The notes: generated from the letters alone by a model not told the origin. DNA of 64,000 bases from Dyella acidiphila (GCF_014863405.1 NZ_JACZZA010000001.1:1-64000), one strand, 5' to 3'. Shown: positions 40,111 through 49,533, counted from the first letter of the stretch. Numbers and translations: made by a program.

Positions 40111-40186
40111 GGCCGGGTAGCTCAGTTGGTAGAGCAGGGGATTGAAAATCCCCGTGTCGGCGGTTCGATTCCGTCCCCGGCCACCA
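40111..40186 (+). tRNA. tRNA-Phe (GAA)
   Basis: A 76-nt cloverleaf: acceptor GGCCGGG/CCCGGCC, D-arm with AGCTCAGTTGGTAGAGC, anticodon stem GGGGA/TCCCC with loop TTGAAAA (anticodon GAA), T-arm GGTTCGATTCC, discriminator A and encoded CCA. Confidence 0.97.
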
Positions 40187-40190
40187 TATA

Positions 40191-40229
40191 AACAAAAACG
40201 CCAAGGTGAACAGCCTTGGCGTTTTTGTT
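40191..40229. terminator. Bidirectional terminator between tRNA-Phe and the CcdA-like gene
   Basis: Long hairpin with arms AACAAAAACGCCAAGG and CCTTGGCGTTTTTGTT and a short loop, rich in A on one side and T on the other. It can end transcription of tRNA-Phe on the plus strand and the ccdA-like gene on the minus strand. Confidence 0.88.
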
Positions 40230-40270
40230 TGCGTTGCACGGAATCATCCGCGCCGTTGTTTCCCGCGCGC

Positions 40271-40996
40271 TCAAAACGAGGTCGAGAGCGTGGTCATCCA
40301 GTCGGGCAGCACGCCGATCAGCGCGGTTTCCAGCTGACGATCGATGCCGCTGAGGATCAGCACGCCGACCAGCAGGATCAATGCACCGAGCAATTGCCGG
40401 CCGCGCGCACCTGCGCTCATCAATTTGCCGCGCCAGCGTGTGATCAAGCCCTGTGTCGCGAAGGCCATGACCAGCAAGACGGTGGCGATGCCGAGTGCAA
40501 ACGCCAGCATCACAAACGCCACCTGCCCCAAATTTTTGCCCTGCGCCGCAAGCACGATCGCGGCGCCTAGCGTGGGCCCCACGCACGGACTCCAGACCAA
40601 TCCAAGCAACACGCCGATACCCGCCTGCCCGATCAGCCCGAAACGCTCCAGGCGTGCCTGATGGGCACCGGCCCAGTTCGCCAGCGGCGCGGCGAGTTGT
40701 TCGACCAGGTGTTGCAGTTTTGGAATCAGCAGCACCAGGCCAACCAGCAGCAACAACACCGCGCTCCAGCTGCGGATCGACTGGCTGTTCAAGCCGATCG
40801 ATGCACCGATGGTGGCGGTGGCAAATCCCACCAGCGTAAATGACGCCACCAGACCTGCTGCCAATGCCAAGGGACCCCAGCGATGACGCTGCGCGGCGCT
40901 GCCAAGCACGATCGGCACCAGCGGAATCACGCATGGCGAGAGAATGGTGAGTACGCCGGCCAGATAGGCGACCAACGGATTCAGATGGCCATTCAT
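40271..40996 (-). CDS. CcdA/DsbD-type transmembrane thiol-electron transporter
   Basis: A 241-residue membrane protein with six predicted helices. The two redox cysteines of the CcdA family are visible as LSPCVIPL (Cys22) and VWSPCVGPTLG (Cys138). It passes electrons from cytosolic thioredoxin to periplasmic thiols, used in cytochrome c maturation or reduction of periplasmic disulfides. It is divergent from a gene for an exported thioredoxin at 41191, a likely partner. Confidence 0.88.
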   Translation of the reverse strand: MNGHLNPLVAYLAGVLTILSPCVIPLVPIVLGSAAQRHRWGPLALAAGLVASFTLVGFATATIGASIGLNSQSIRSWSAVLLLLVGLVLLIPKLQHLVEQLAAPLANWAGAHQARLERFGLIGQAGIGVLLGLVWSPCVGPTLGAAIVLAAQGKNLGQVAFVMLAFALGIATVLLVMAFATQGLITRWRGKLMSAGARGRQLLGALILLVGVLILSGIDRQLETALIGVLPDWMTTLSTSF

Positions 40997-41190
40997 CGGC
41001 GGCCGCCTGCAGCAAGCTGGTCACGCATACCTGTTTTTTTGTACATTGCCTGCATCCTCAGTGAGCACCGCATGCATCGGCACGGCGGTTTCTGCACAGG
41101 CATTCGCCGTCGCGCACGCACAGGTTACGCCGCGTAACCCTCGCCCGAGCCACGGCGAATAGTCGATCGTCACCTTTGGAGGATTTGCCC

Positions 41191-41583
41191 ATGTCCGCGC
41201 TACGTACGCTGCTCGCCGCCGCCCTGTTCAGCCTGGTATCCACCGCCCCGCTGATGGCGCAACCGATCCAGCCTTTCAGCATGGCTGCACTGAAAGCCGC
41301 GCAGACGGCCGGAAAGCCGATCCTGGTAGATGCCTACGCCAGCTGGTGCCCGACCTGCCGCAAGCAAGCGCCGACCATCGACGCCATGGCGAAGGATCCG
41401 GCGTTCGACAAACTGTTGATCCTGCGGCTCGACTACGACAATCAGACGGCCGAAAAGCAGGCGCTGGGCATCGTGCAGCAAAGTACGCTGATCGTGTTTC
41501 GCGGCAATAAGGAAACCGGGCGCGAGATAGGCCTGGTCGAACCGGATCAAATTCGTACGCTGGCGAAGTCGGCGCTGCCGTAA
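41191..41583 (+). CDS. Exported thioredoxin-family protein
   Basis: A 130-residue protein with a signal peptide (1-23, ending PLMAQ) and a thioredoxin fold carrying VDAYASWCPTCRKQAP (Cys53, Cys56), more like the DsbD gamma domain than TlpA. A strong ribosome binding site GGAGGA precedes the ATG. It is transcribed away from the CcdA-like gene; together they could form a split DsbD-like reductase. The 194-base spacer between them holds no other gene I can see. Confidence 0.85.
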   Translation: MSALRTLLAAALFSLVSTAPLMAQPIQPFSMAALKAAQTAGKPILVDAYASWCPTCRKQAPTIDAMAKDPAFDKLLILRLDYDNQTAEKQALGIVQQSTLIVFRGNKETGREIGLVEPDQIRTLAKSALP

Positions 41584-41653
41584 TCTGCGCCGGCTAAACA
41601 GCATCGCAACGCATGCCTGCGTATGCTGCGCACGCAGCCAAGGAGAGCTCGTC

Positions 41654-42001
41654 ATGCGCATGCCTCATTTCATACTTGCAGCGACGGCCGGCGCGATGCT
41701 GGCCGCCTGCGCCACGCCATCCAACGAGCATGCGCCCGCCGGTGCGGCGTCGAACTGGATCAGCTACACCTGCAGCGACGGACAGGAAGTAAAGGCCGCA
41801 TACCCGGATAGCGACACTGCCCTGCTCGAGATCAAGGGCAGCAGGCATAGCCTGCATAGCGTCATCTCTGCCAGCGGCGCACGTTATACCGGGGACGGCT
41901 GGCAGTGGTGGACCAAGGGTATGCACGACGGCATGCTGGCGCCGCTGGCCGCGGGCGAAAGCATTGCCAGCGCCGCCGGCGTGAACTGCCACGCCGACTG
42001 A
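41654..42001 (+). CDS. MliC-like lipoprotein (C-type lysozyme inhibitor family)
   Basis: A 115-residue lipoprotein: signal with lipobox MLAAC (Cys19), then a short beta domain. The Cys in WISYTCSDGQEVKAAYPDS, the motif VISASGARYTGDGWQWWTKG and a C-terminal Cys (AGVNCHAD) match the MliC/PliC family, which inhibits host C-type lysozyme at the cell surface. AGGAG stands eight bases before the ATG. Assignment rests on the motif pattern. Confidence 0.75.
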   Translation: MRMPHFILAATAGAMLAACATPSNEHAPAGAASNWISYTCSDGQEVKAAYPDSDTALLEIKGSRHSLHSVISASGARYTGDGWQWWTKGMHDGMLAPLAAGESIASAAGVNCHAD

Positions 42002-42139
42002 ATTCACGGCGATCTAACATCCGCATCAGCTTCGTCATGCCGGCGACCGCAGGCTGCCATCGTCGTGACGCATAGGAATAATTGGCGCGTCATCGACATC
42101 CGGCATGCTGCCATGCATCGGATGATGGAGTACGACCCG

Positions 42140-42478
42140 ATGACGTCGCAGTATGTTTTCCCCTCCAGCCGCGGCCTGTTCCGGATTGTCCGGCACGGGC
42201 ATCGTTGGCGCGCGCTGATCGAGGCGCGCGAACTGGCGCGGCACGATACCGCCGAAGCAGCGCTGGGAGCGCTGCGGTTGGCGTGGCCGCAGGCGAAATT
42301 GCCGCCCTACCTCAGCCAGTGGCGCTATCTGGCCGAACCGTATGCGTTGCCGCATGCGCGTCTGACGCGCGCCACCGCCAGTTCCAGATCGACCGCCGCC
42401 GAGGCCAACTCCAGCCATGTACGCCGTTCGCGACGCACGCTGGGGCGCTCGAACCGTGACGTGCCTGATCACGGATAA
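42140..42478 (+). CDS. Hypothetical protein, unknown function
   Basis: I do not recognise this 112-residue protein. The start at 42140 (MTSQYVFPSSRGLFRIVRHG) has GGAG nine bases upstream; in-frame ATGs at 42065, 42113, 42122 and 42125 are alternatives. Residues 1-70 look like a compact domain (LFRIVRHGHRWRALIEAREL, then HDTAEAALGALRLAWPQAKL), with WRYL near residue 75. The Arg/Ser-rich end is low in complexity. It is convergent with recQ, 11 bases away. No signal peptide or membrane span. Confidence 0.5.
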   Translation: MTSQYVFPSSRGLFRIVRHGHRWRALIEARELARHDTAEAALGALRLAWPQAKLPPYLSQWRYLAEPYALPHARLTRATASSRSTAAEANSSHVRRSRRTLGRSNRDVPDHG

Positions 42479-42489
42479 GTCGCGCCGCG

Positions 42490-44304
42490 CTATTCCTTCG
42501 CGTTGATCACATCCAGGAAGTCGCGGCCGTAACGCTGTAATTTCGCCTCGCCCACTCCGCTGATGGCGGCTAGATCGTCTTCGTTTTCCGGCATCGCGCG
42601 CAGCATCGCCAGCAAAGTGGCGTCATGGAAAATCACATAGGCCGGCACGCCATGCTGCTTGGCCAATTTGGAGCGCAGCGCACGCAAGGCATCCCATAAC
42701 TCTTGCTCGTACGCCTCGATGCCCAGGCTCGCACCGGTCACCAGCTGGCTGTCGCGACGACGCGAGGCGCGACGTGCAGGCCGCGTTTCCTCGCGCATAT
42801 GGATCTTGCGCTGGCCGACCAGCACGTCGCGACTGGCGGTGGTGAGGCGCAGTGTGCCGTAGCCTTCCGGATCCGTGGCCAGCAGCCCCGCGGCCAGCAG
42901 TTGGCGGAACACCGAACGCCATTGCTTCTCGTCCATGTCGGCGCCGATACCGAAGGTGGTGAGATGATCGTGGCCGAGCTGGCTCATGCGTTCGCCGTCG
43001 ATGCCGCGCAGGATGTCGATCACATGCCCCGAGCCAAAGCGCTGGCCGCTGCGATACACCGCAGAGAGCGCCTTCTGCGCAGGCACGCTGGCGTCCCAGG
43101 TTTTCGGCGGTTCCAGGCAGTTGTCGCAATGGCCGCAAGGGCCATGGAAATCTTCGCCGAAGGCCGACAGCAGCAGCTCGCGCCGGCATTGCGTGGCTTC
43201 TGCATATGAGAGCAGCAAATCGAGCTTGCCGCGCTCGATGCGCTTGCGCTCGTCGCCCGATTCGGACTGCGCAATCATCTGGCTCATCGTGACCACGTCC
43301 GACAAACCGTAGACCATCCACGCATTCGCCGGCAGGCCATCGCGGCCGGCGCGGCCGGTCTCCTGGTAATAGCCTTCCATGCTGCGCGGCAGATCCAGAT
43401 GCGCCACGAAGCGCACATCGGGTTTGTCGATGCCCATGCCGAACGCCACCGTCGCCACCATCACGACGCCGTCTTCGCGCAGGAACCGCTGCTGGTTGGC
43501 AGCGCGTGTCGCCGCATCCAGGCCGGCGTGATAAGGCAGCGCCTCGATGCCGGCAGCGGACAGCCATTCGGCAGTTTCGTCCACCTTGCGCCGGCTCAGG
43601 CAATACACGATGCCGGCATCGCCGCGATGGCCATCCAGAAACGCCAGCAGCTGACTGCGCGCGTTGTGCCGCAGCGCAATCGCATAACGGATATTGGGCC
43701 GGTCGAAGCTGGACACGAACGGACGCGCATCCTGCAGCCCCAGCCGCTCGACGATCTCTTCGCGCGTACGCGGATCGGCAGTGGCCGTCAGCGCGATGCG
43801 TGGCACCTGCGGAAAGCGCTGGTGCAGCAGGGTGAGTTCGCGGTATTCCGGGCGGAAATCGTGCCCCCATTGCGAGACGCAGTGCGCCTCGTCGATCGCG
43901 AACAGCGCCACCTCGGTACTTTCCAGCAGTTCCAGGAAACGCGCTGTAAGCAAGCGCTCCGGCGCCACGTACAGCAGATTCAGGCCGCCTGCGAGCAAAC
44001 GGCGCTCGACCTCGCGCTGCTCCTGCGCGTCGAGGCTGGAATTGAGATACGCGGCCGACACGCCGGCTTCGCGCAAGGCATCTACCTGATCCTGCATCAG
44101 CGCGATCAGGGGCGACACCACAATGCCGGTGCCCTGCCGCAGCAGCGCCGGAATCTGGTAGCACAAGGATTTACCGCCGCCGGTCGGCATCAGCACCAAG
44201 GCGTCGCCGCCTTCGCTGACGTGTTCGACGATGGCTTGCTGCGGACCGCGGAAACTGGCGTAACCGAAGACGCTCTGGAGGATATCGAGGGGAGTTGCGG
44301 GCAT
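42490..44304 (-). CDS. recQ: ATP-dependent DNA helicase RecQ
   Basis: A 604-residue 3'-5' helicase of recombination and fork repair. Walker A is [18 protein letters not shown], the DEAH box [20 protein letters not shown]. The helicase C domain has [19 protein letters not shown] and [13 protein letters not shown] zinc-binding RQC region ([10 protein letters not shown]...CGHCDNC) and a C-terminal HRDC domain ending [18 protein letters not shown] complete the full-length architecture. Start at 44304 ([15 protein letters not shown]) fits homologues. Confidence 0.96.
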   Translation of the reverse strand: MPATPLDILQSVFGYASFRGPQQAIVEHVSEGGDALVLMPTGGGKSLCYQIPALLRQGTGIVVSPLIALMQDQVDALREAGVSAAYLNSSLDAQEQREVERRLLAGGLNLLYVAPERLLTARFLELLESTEVALFAIDEAHCVSQWGHDFRPEYRELTLLHQRFPQVPRIALTATADPRTREEIVERLGLQDARPFVSSFDRPNIRYAIALRHNARSQLLAFLDGHRGDAGIVYCLSRRKVDETAEWLSAAGIEALPYHAGLDAATRAANQQRFLREDGVVMVATVAFGMGIDKPDVRFVAHLDLPRSMEGYYQETGRAGRDGLPANAWMVYGLSDVVTMSQMIAQSESGDERKRIERGKLDLLLSYAEATQCRRELLLSAFGEDFHGPCGHCDNCLEPPKTWDASVPAQKALSAVYRSGQRFGSGHVIDILRGIDGERMSQLGHDHLTTFGIGADMDEKQWRSVFRQLLAAGLLATDPEGYGTLRLTTASRDVLVGQRKIHMREETRPARRASRRRDSQLVTGASLGIEAYEQELWDALRALRSKLAKQHGVPAYVIFHDATLLAMLRAMPENEDDLAAISGVGEAKLQRYGRDFLDVINAKE

Positions 44305-44388
44305 CCGCGGAATGCTAGCAAACCGGCCTCGCTTGCTCACGCGGCCGGTGTAGTCGCAGGTACCGGCCATGCTGCGCGATGTGCCGAT

Positions 44389-44730
44389 TTATCTGTCCGG
44401 CATGCCCCACAAGGCGCGATCCACATCCGCATCCAGCCCGAAGCGCGACAGCGGCACCCGCCCGTTCTTGACCTCCACGCCCTCGGCGCGCAGCAGCCGG
44501 CATTGCTCGCGGAAACCGCGGCTGCCCGGCGCCATGGCGATATGACCGCTGGAGCGCAGCACGCGGAACCACGGCAGTGTCATGCCGTCCGGCACCTCGC
44601 CCAGCAGGCGGCCGACCAGCCGCGCGCGCCCCGGCAGGCCGGCACGTGCGGCGATCGCGCCATAGCTGGCCACCCGCCCCGGCGGAATGGCTGCGATGGC
44701 CTCGAAAACCTTCCTATATTCCGCTTTCAT
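44389..44730 (-). CDS. Alkyltransferase-like (ATL) DNA-binding protein
   Basis: A 113-residue member of the MGMT/Ogt family lacking the alkyl-accepting cysteine. The active-site motif PCHR of methyltransferases is here PWFR (Trp54); typical ATL proteins have PWHR. AIPPGRVASYGAIAARAG and RLVGRLLGE correspond to the DNA-binding helix-turn-helix with the Arg finger. ATLs bind O6-alkylguanine and recruit nucleotide excision repair. The start at 44730 is chosen on family length; it is divergent from the gene at 44798. Confidence 0.85.
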   Translation of the reverse strand: MKAEYRKVFEAIAAIPPGRVASYGAIAARAGLPGRARLVGRLLGEVPDGMTLPWFRVLRSSGHIAMAPGSRGFREQCRLLRAEGVEVKNGRVPLSRFGLDADVDRALWGMPDR

Positions 44731-44797
44731 GACGGCGTGCACCCGCGCTTCGGTCGTGGCAGAGTACCAGTCCTCCCCGTTCCGCTCGGGTGCCCGC

Positions 44798-45202
44798 ATG
44801 CATCACTTCGAAGCCGTGCGTTCGCTGATCGGCAGCCTGCACGTTCTGCGGCAGAACGATCCTTATCTGATCAGCTTCGATCTCAGCCTGCCGCAGGGGC
44901 GGCATCAGGGCATCTACCTGGCCGAACTGGAAGACGAAGGCGGCCGCCGCTATCTGCGCATCTCCACGCCGATCGGCCCGCTGGCCGGCATCGACCCAAG
45001 GCGTTGCCTGCGCTTCAACTGGGAACAGCGCAACGGCTTTCTGGCGGTAGCCGACCTGGACGGCTCGCCGTTTCTGCACCTGTGCGAGAACCGCCCCTAC
45101 GAATTGCTCAATCAGCAGGATCTGCAGCGCCTGATCGGCGAGCTGGGCAGTCTGGGCGATCAGCTCGAACAGGCGATCGTCAGCGGCGGCGACAGTTTCT
45201 AG
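44798..45202 (+). CDS. Hypothetical protein, possible CesT/YbjN-like fold
   Basis: A 134-residue soluble protein without recognised motifs. Its order of elements (an N-terminal helix FEAVRSLIGSLH, several beta strands PYLISFDLSL, YLRISTPIGPL and GFLAVADLDGS, and a long C-terminal helix LLNQQDLQRLIGELGSLGDQ) recalls the CesT/YbjN chaperone-like fold. This is a pattern impression only. The start at 44798 is the most likely; the frame is open further upstream over the ATL gene. Its end overlaps the convergent pit gene by four bases. Confidence 0.55.
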   Translation: MHHFEAVRSLIGSLHVLRQNDPYLISFDLSLPQGRHQGIYLAELEDEGGRRYLRISTPIGPLAGIDPRRCLRFNWEQRNGFLAVADLDGSPFLHLCENRPYELLNQQDLQRLIGELGSLGDQLEQAIVSGGDSF

Positions 45203-46320
45203 CCGAACGTCCGCGCCAGCTGCACGAAGCCGTAGGCGATCAGCGCCGTCACCGGCAGGGTGAGAATCCACGCCCATACCATGCGCTGCACCACCGACCA
45301 GCGGATCGCATTGAAACGCTTGGCCGCGCCCACGCCCATGATCGACGACGACACCACGTGCGTGGTGGACACCGGCAAGCCGAACATCGAGGCGACCAGA
45401 ATCACCAGTGCCGAGCTACCTTCCGCGGCAAAACCGTTGATCGGATGCAGCCGCACCATCTTGTGCCCGAGCGTCTTGATGATGCGCCAGCCACCACCGG
45501 CGGTACCCGCGGCCATGGTCAACGCACAGACCACCGCCACCCAGTGTGGCACGGCGAAGCCGCCTGCGCTGGATGCGTGAATGCGCAGAAACGAAAGCCA
45601 TGACGGCAGCCCGTCGAAATCACCCGCTGTGGTAGCTCCGGCCAGCGCTAGCGCGATGATGCCCATGCTCTTCTGCGCATCGTTCATGCCGTGCGCCAGG
45701 CCCATCGCACTGGCCGACACAATCTGCGCCTTGCCGAACAGGCTGTTCACGAACGGCGTGCGCCCCAGATAGCGCAGAAAGCCCTTGCGGCTGGCGAACC
45801 ACGCCAGCAGCGCATACAAGGCGCCCATCAGCAGAAAGCCGAGCACGAAGCCCATGATCGGCGACACCACCATCGGCACCACCACTTTCGGCAGCACGCC
45901 CTTGCCGTCCCACCAGTGCGCGCCCTGCGCCCAGACCACCGCCGCAAAGCGGCCGCCTGATTCGGCGATCGCCGCGCCGACCAACGCACCGACCAACGCA
46001 TGGCTGGAACTGGACGGCAGGCCCAACCACCAGGTGATCAGGTTCCACACGATCGCCGACAACAGCGCGCAGATCAGCAATTGCGAACCGGCTTCGACCA
46101 CGCCGGTATTGACGATGCCCGCGGCGATCGTCGCCGCCACCGCTGTGCCCCACAGCGCGCCGATCATATTGGTGATCGCCGCCAGCAAGACGGCCTGGCC
46201 GGGCGTCAGCACCTTGGTCGCCACCACGGTGGCAATCGAATTGGCGGTGTCGTGAAAACCGTTGATGTAAGTAAAAATGAGCGCGATCAACACGACCGCG
46301 ATAACCAGGCCCAGGCTCAT
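45199..46320 (-). CDS. pit: Low-affinity inorganic phosphate transporter (PiT family)
   Basis: A 373-residue transporter with about ten membrane helices and the duplicated PiT signature: TYINGFHDTANSIATVVATK near the N-terminus and GLAHGMNDAQKSMGIIALA in the second half. Each half also has a GLPSSSSHALVGAL or GLPVSTTHVVSSSIMG segment. Metal-phosphate symport is the family role. A DUF47 (PhoU-like) gene lies 57 bases upstream on the same strand, the usual pit-DUF47 pair. Confidence 0.95.
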   Translation of the reverse strand: MSLGLVIAVVLIALIFTYINGFHDTANSIATVVATKVLTPGQAVLLAAITNMIGALWGTAVAATIAAGIVNTGVVEAGSQLLICALLSAIVWNLITWWLGLPSSSSHALVGALVGAAIAESGGRFAAVVWAQGAHWWDGKGVLPKVVVPMVVSPIMGFVLGFLLMGALYALLAWFASRKGFLRYLGRTPFVNSLFGKAQIVSASAMGLAHGMNDAQKSMGIIALALAGATTAGDFDGLPSWLSFLRIHASSAGGFAVPHWVAVVCALTMAAGTAGGGWRIIKTLGHKMVRLHPINGFAAEGSSALVILVASMFGLPVSTTHVVSSSIMGVGAAKRFNAIRWSVVQRMVWAWILTLPVTALIAYGFVQLARTFG

Positions 46321-46377
46321 GCGCCGGCTCCCGGCGGAGCGCATCGCGCGAAAAAGAAGGCGTGCAAGGCGCGTTCC

Positions 46378-47007
46378 TCAGGAGTTTTTCAGCACGATGG
46401 AATAGACGATGTTGCCGACGTCGCGGCATTTGTCGATGGCTTTTTCGAGCAGCTCGAACAGATCCTTGGCCAGCATCGCGCGCATCGCATCGTTGCTTTC
46501 CAGGTACAGCGTGCGGTACGGCGCCAGCAGCATGCGGTCGCCTTCCGATTCCAGCGTCTGCAGGCGATCCTGCAGCTTCTTCACCGGATCGATGCGCAGG
46601 CCCTTGCGCAGTTCGCCGATCATTTCCACCACCACCTCGGTGGCGCGCGCCAGCACCAGGGTGCGCTGGCCGAAATCCACGCCGGCCAGGCGGCCGGCCA
46701 CGATCTCGTAGCGCTCGGCGAATTTCTCCACGCTCTTGGGCACCTTGTAGAGCGCGGTGTTGAGCGCCTCGATGTCTTCGCGATCCAGCGCGGTAACGAA
46801 AGTATTCACGAGTTCTTCGCTGATCTGCCCGGCCAGTGCTTTCTCGCGGGCGCGGGCCGCGGCGAAGGCGGCCATGATCGGCGCGCGGTCGGGCTGGGTG
46901 ACCAGCTCATGCAGGGCCTTGGCACTTTCGCGGGCGGCATCGGCGCTCTGTTCGAGCAGGCCGTAGAACTTGTCGCCTTTGCCGAAGATGGTCTGGAGTG
47001 AAAACAT
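46378..47007 (-). CDS. DUF47 family PhoU-like regulator of Pit
   Basis: A 209-residue, largely helical protein of the DUF47/TIGR00153 family. It begins FSLQTIFGKGDKFYGLLEQS and has the central ALDREDIEALNTALYKVPKS and the late LLEKAIDKCRDVGNIVYSIV, which are family landmarks. These proteins are encoded beside Pit transporters and are thought to modulate phosphate uptake. It is probably cotranscribed with pit. Confidence 0.92.
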   Translation of the reverse strand: MFSLQTIFGKGDKFYGLLEQSADAARESAKALHELVTQPDRAPIMAAFAAARAREKALAGQISEELVNTFVTALDREDIEALNTALYKVPKSVEKFAERYEIVAGRLAGVDFGQRTLVLARATEVVVEMIGELRKGLRIDPVKKLQDRLQTLESEGDRMLLAPYRTLYLESNDAMRAMLAKDLFELLEKAIDKCRDVGNIVYSIVLKNS

Positions 47008-47156
47008 GCGGAAGGGCCTTAAGGCGCGGGAATGGGCAATATTTCCGCTATGTTACAGGACGCCCCCGGCGCACCGCACCCGCGCCGGGCCGCGCCACCA
47101 CGGCCTCGCCGTGCCTTACACTTGCTCCCCATGCCCGCATCTCATCCCCCGTCGCG

Positions 47157-48476
47157 ATGCTGACCACACTCGCGTTCGTCCTCATCCTCGCCCTGTGCAA
47201 CGGTTTCTTCGCGCTATCGGAAATGGCGCTGGTCGCCTCGCGCAAGAGTCGTCTCAAGCAGATGGCGCGCAGCAGCCGGCGGGCCCGGATCGCCCTGCGC
47301 CACGCCGAGGCCCCGGAGCACTTCCTGTCCACCGTGCAGGTCGGCATCACCCTGGTCATGCTGATCACCGGCGCCGTGGCCGGCGACGCCATCGGCGGCC
47401 AGATCAGCGAACTGCTGCATGACGGCAGCATCACCTGGCTGGCGCCGTATACGCGGATCGTCGGCATCGTGCTGGGCTTCGTGGTGATCTCTTTTATCCA
47501 GATCGTGGTCGGCGAACTGGTGCCCAAGCGGCTGGCCCTGTCGGCACCGGAAAAAGTATCGGTAATCGTTGGCATGCCGATGCTGGTGCTGGCGCGCGCC
47601 ACCGCCCCCTTCGTGTGGATGCTCAACCGCTCCAGCGGCGTGCTGCTCAAGCTGCTGCGCGTGCAGGACCGCGGCCAGACCGCCGCCACCGAAGAGGAAA
47701 TCCGCCTGCTGGTGGCCGAAAGCACCGAACAGGGCGTGCTGGACGCCGACGAGCAGGCCATGGTGAACCGCGTGCTGCGCCTGGGCGATCGCACGGTGGA
47801 CAGCGTGATGACCCCGCGCATGCGCATTGCGTGGCTGGACCAGAACGCGCCGCTGGCGGAAAACCTGGAAGTGCTGCGGGAAACGCCGTATTCGCGCTAC
47901 CCGGTCTATCGCGGCGACGAAAGCGACATCGTCGGCGTGGTGGAAGTGAAAAGCCTGCTCGGCGGTATTGCCGCCGGCAAGCCGGAGCTGTTCCGCATCC
48001 TGGCCAAACCGCTCTACGTACCTGCCACCGCACGCGCGCTGGACCTGCTGGAAGAATTCCGCGATGCCGAAACGCCGATGGCGCTGGTGGTAGACGAATA
48101 CGGCGATATCGACGGCGTCGTCACCTTGAACGATCTGCTCGCGGCGGTGGTCGGCGCCAACCAACTCGGCCACGGCAAGGAGGAGCATCTGCCGATCGTG
48201 CAGCGCGAAGACGGCAGCTGGCTGGTCGACGGCTCGATCTCCACCGACGACCTGCGCGAACTGCTGCATCTGGACCAATTGCCCGGCGAGGACGAGCACG
48301 ATTTCCGCACCGTGGCCGGCATGGTGATGGCGGCGCTGGGGCATATCCCGGTGACCGGCGAGGTGTTTGCGTGGCGCGGGATCCGCTTTGAAGTGGTGGA
48401 TCTGGATGGTGCGCGCATCGATAAATTGCTGGTGACGCCGGCGCCGCGCATCGAGGCGGCCGACGACGAGCAGTGA
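47157..48476 (+). CDS. HlyC/CorC family membrane protein (DUF21-CBS-CorC)
   Basis: A 439-residue protein with an N-terminal DUF21 domain of about four helices (LCNGFFALSEMALVASRKSRL; FIQIVVGELVPKRLALS), two CBS domains (about residues 215-340, VMTPRMRIAWLDQNAPLAEN and YVPATARALDLLEEFRDAET) and a C-terminal CorC/HlyC transporter-associated domain (EHDFRTVAGMVMAALGHIPV). Relatives act in Mg/Co efflux; older names call them hemolysins. It is divergent from the pit-DUF47 pair. Confidence 0.9.
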   Translation: MLTTLAFVLILALCNGFFALSEMALVASRKSRLKQMARSSRRARIALRHAEAPEHFLSTVQVGITLVMLITGAVAGDAIGGQISELLHDGSITWLAPYTRIVGIVLGFVVISFIQIVVGELVPKRLALSAPEKVSVIVGMPMLVLARATAPFVWMLNRSSGVLLKLLRVQDRGQTAATEEEIRLLVAESTEQGVLDADEQAMVNRVLRLGDRTVDSVMTPRMRIAWLDQNAPLAENLEVLRETPYSRYPVYRGDESDIVGVVEVKSLLGGIAAGKPELFRILAKPLYVPATARALDLLEEFRDAETPMALVVDEYGDIDGVVTLNDLLAAVVGANQLGHGKEEHLPIVQREDGSWLVDGSISTDDLRELLHLDQLPGEDEHDFRTVAGMVMAALGHIPVTGEVFAWRGIRFEVVDLDGARIDKLLVTPAPRIEAADDEQ

Positions 48477-48578
48477 TTGCATGGGTATAGCTTGGGTTAC
48501 TCAGGATTTGATCCGCGGTAACCGAACAAGACCTGTATTCGTTTGCGAGCTCTGCTTTGTAGCGTGGATTGCGCAGTG

Positions 48579-48602
48579 TTGGGTTACGCTGCGCTAACCC
48601 AA
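48579..48602. repeat. Intergenic palindrome TTGGGTTA...TAACCCAA
   Basis: Perfect 8-bp arms TTGGGTTA (48579-48586) and TAACCCAA (48595-48602) around CGCTGCGC, followed by CCTACG. The context resembles the widespread GTAGGTTGGGTTA-type intergenic repeat of proteobacteria. A weaker relative lies at 50772-50801. The rest of the 162-base spacer 48477-48638 shows nothing else. Confidence 0.6.
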
Positions 48603-48638
48603 CCTACGATTTGACCTACGGCGCGGCGTAGCTCGCGC

Positions 48639-49400
48639 TTATTTTTTATCGCCTGCCAGGCGTGCCATGCGTTGTGCGTCGGCAAAAATGCCGTGCAGCA
48701 TGCGCAGCTCGCGCTCATCCATCTGGACGCGCTGAAACAGTTTGCGCAAGCGCAGCATGATGGTGGTTGGCGCGCGGCCTTTGTGGAAATCGATATCGTC
48801 GAGCATCTGCGCCAGGTGCTCGAAGAAGCGCTCCATCTGCGCGGCATCGGCAGGCGGCTCGTCATGCACCGGCGGCGGTGCGGGCAGATGTTCGCCCAAC
48901 AGCGCCACGCGCAGCTCGTACGCCATCACCTGCACCGCCTGCGACAGATTGAGCGAGCTGAAATCCTCCACGCTGGGAATGCGCACCATCGCGTGGCAGC
49001 GCGCCAGCTCTTCGTTTTCCAGCCCGGTGCGTTCGTTGCCGAACACCAGCGCCACCTGCTCGCCGCGCTGTGCGGCCGCCAGCGCCTGCGCGGCGGCCTC
49101 GCGCGGGGTCAGCTCGGGCAGGTTCACGCCGCGCCTGCGGGCGGACAGGCCGAAGGCCAGGCTGCTGCCGGCGAGTGCTTCGACCAGTTCGCCGTGGACG
49201 CCCGCCTGTTCCAGTACATCGTCGGCGCCGGCCGCCAGCGCGGAGGCTTCCCGGTCCGGAAACTTGTGTGGCGCGACCAGCTCCATGCGAGCAAAGCCCA
49301 TGGTGCGCATGGCGCGCGCGGCACTACCGATATTGCCCGGGTGGGAGGTGCGCACCAGCACGAAGCGAAAGCAAGCAGGGAGGTCGGGAGCGGTGGTCAT
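48639..49400 (-). CDS. trmJ: tRNA (cytidine/uridine-32-2'-O)-methyltransferase TrmJ
   Basis: A 253-residue SPOUT methyltransferase that modifies position 32 of tRNAs. The SPOUT motifs are [40 protein letters not shown] and the knot strand [22 protein letters not shown]-terminal helical extension (residues 175-253) is typical of TrmJ. The start at 49400 ([13 protein letters not shown]) is preferred over upstream in-frame codons. It is divergent from suhB, the standard trmJ/suhB arrangement. Confidence 0.93.
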   Translation of the reverse strand: MTTAPDLPACFRFVLVRTSHPGNIGSAARAMRTMGFARMELVAPHKFPDREASALAAGADDVLEQAGVHGELVEALAGSSLAFGLSARRRGVNLPELTPREAAAQALAAAQRGEQVALVFGNERTGLENEELARCHAMVRIPSVEDFSSLNLSQAVQVMAYELRVALLGEHLPAPPPVHDEPPADAAQMERFFEHLAQMLDDIDFHKGRAPTTIMLRLRKLFQRVQMDERELRMLHGIFADAQRMARLAGDKK

Positions 49401-49533
49401 GCGCAGGCGGGTATCCGATGAGGCTGGCAAGGATAGTGGAGTTGGCGCCGGACATGGCCCGCCGGGCGACGACACCCCACCCGACCTGCTAGAATCCCCG
49501 GCCGCTAACCCGTTCTTTTGCCAAGCCAAAGCC

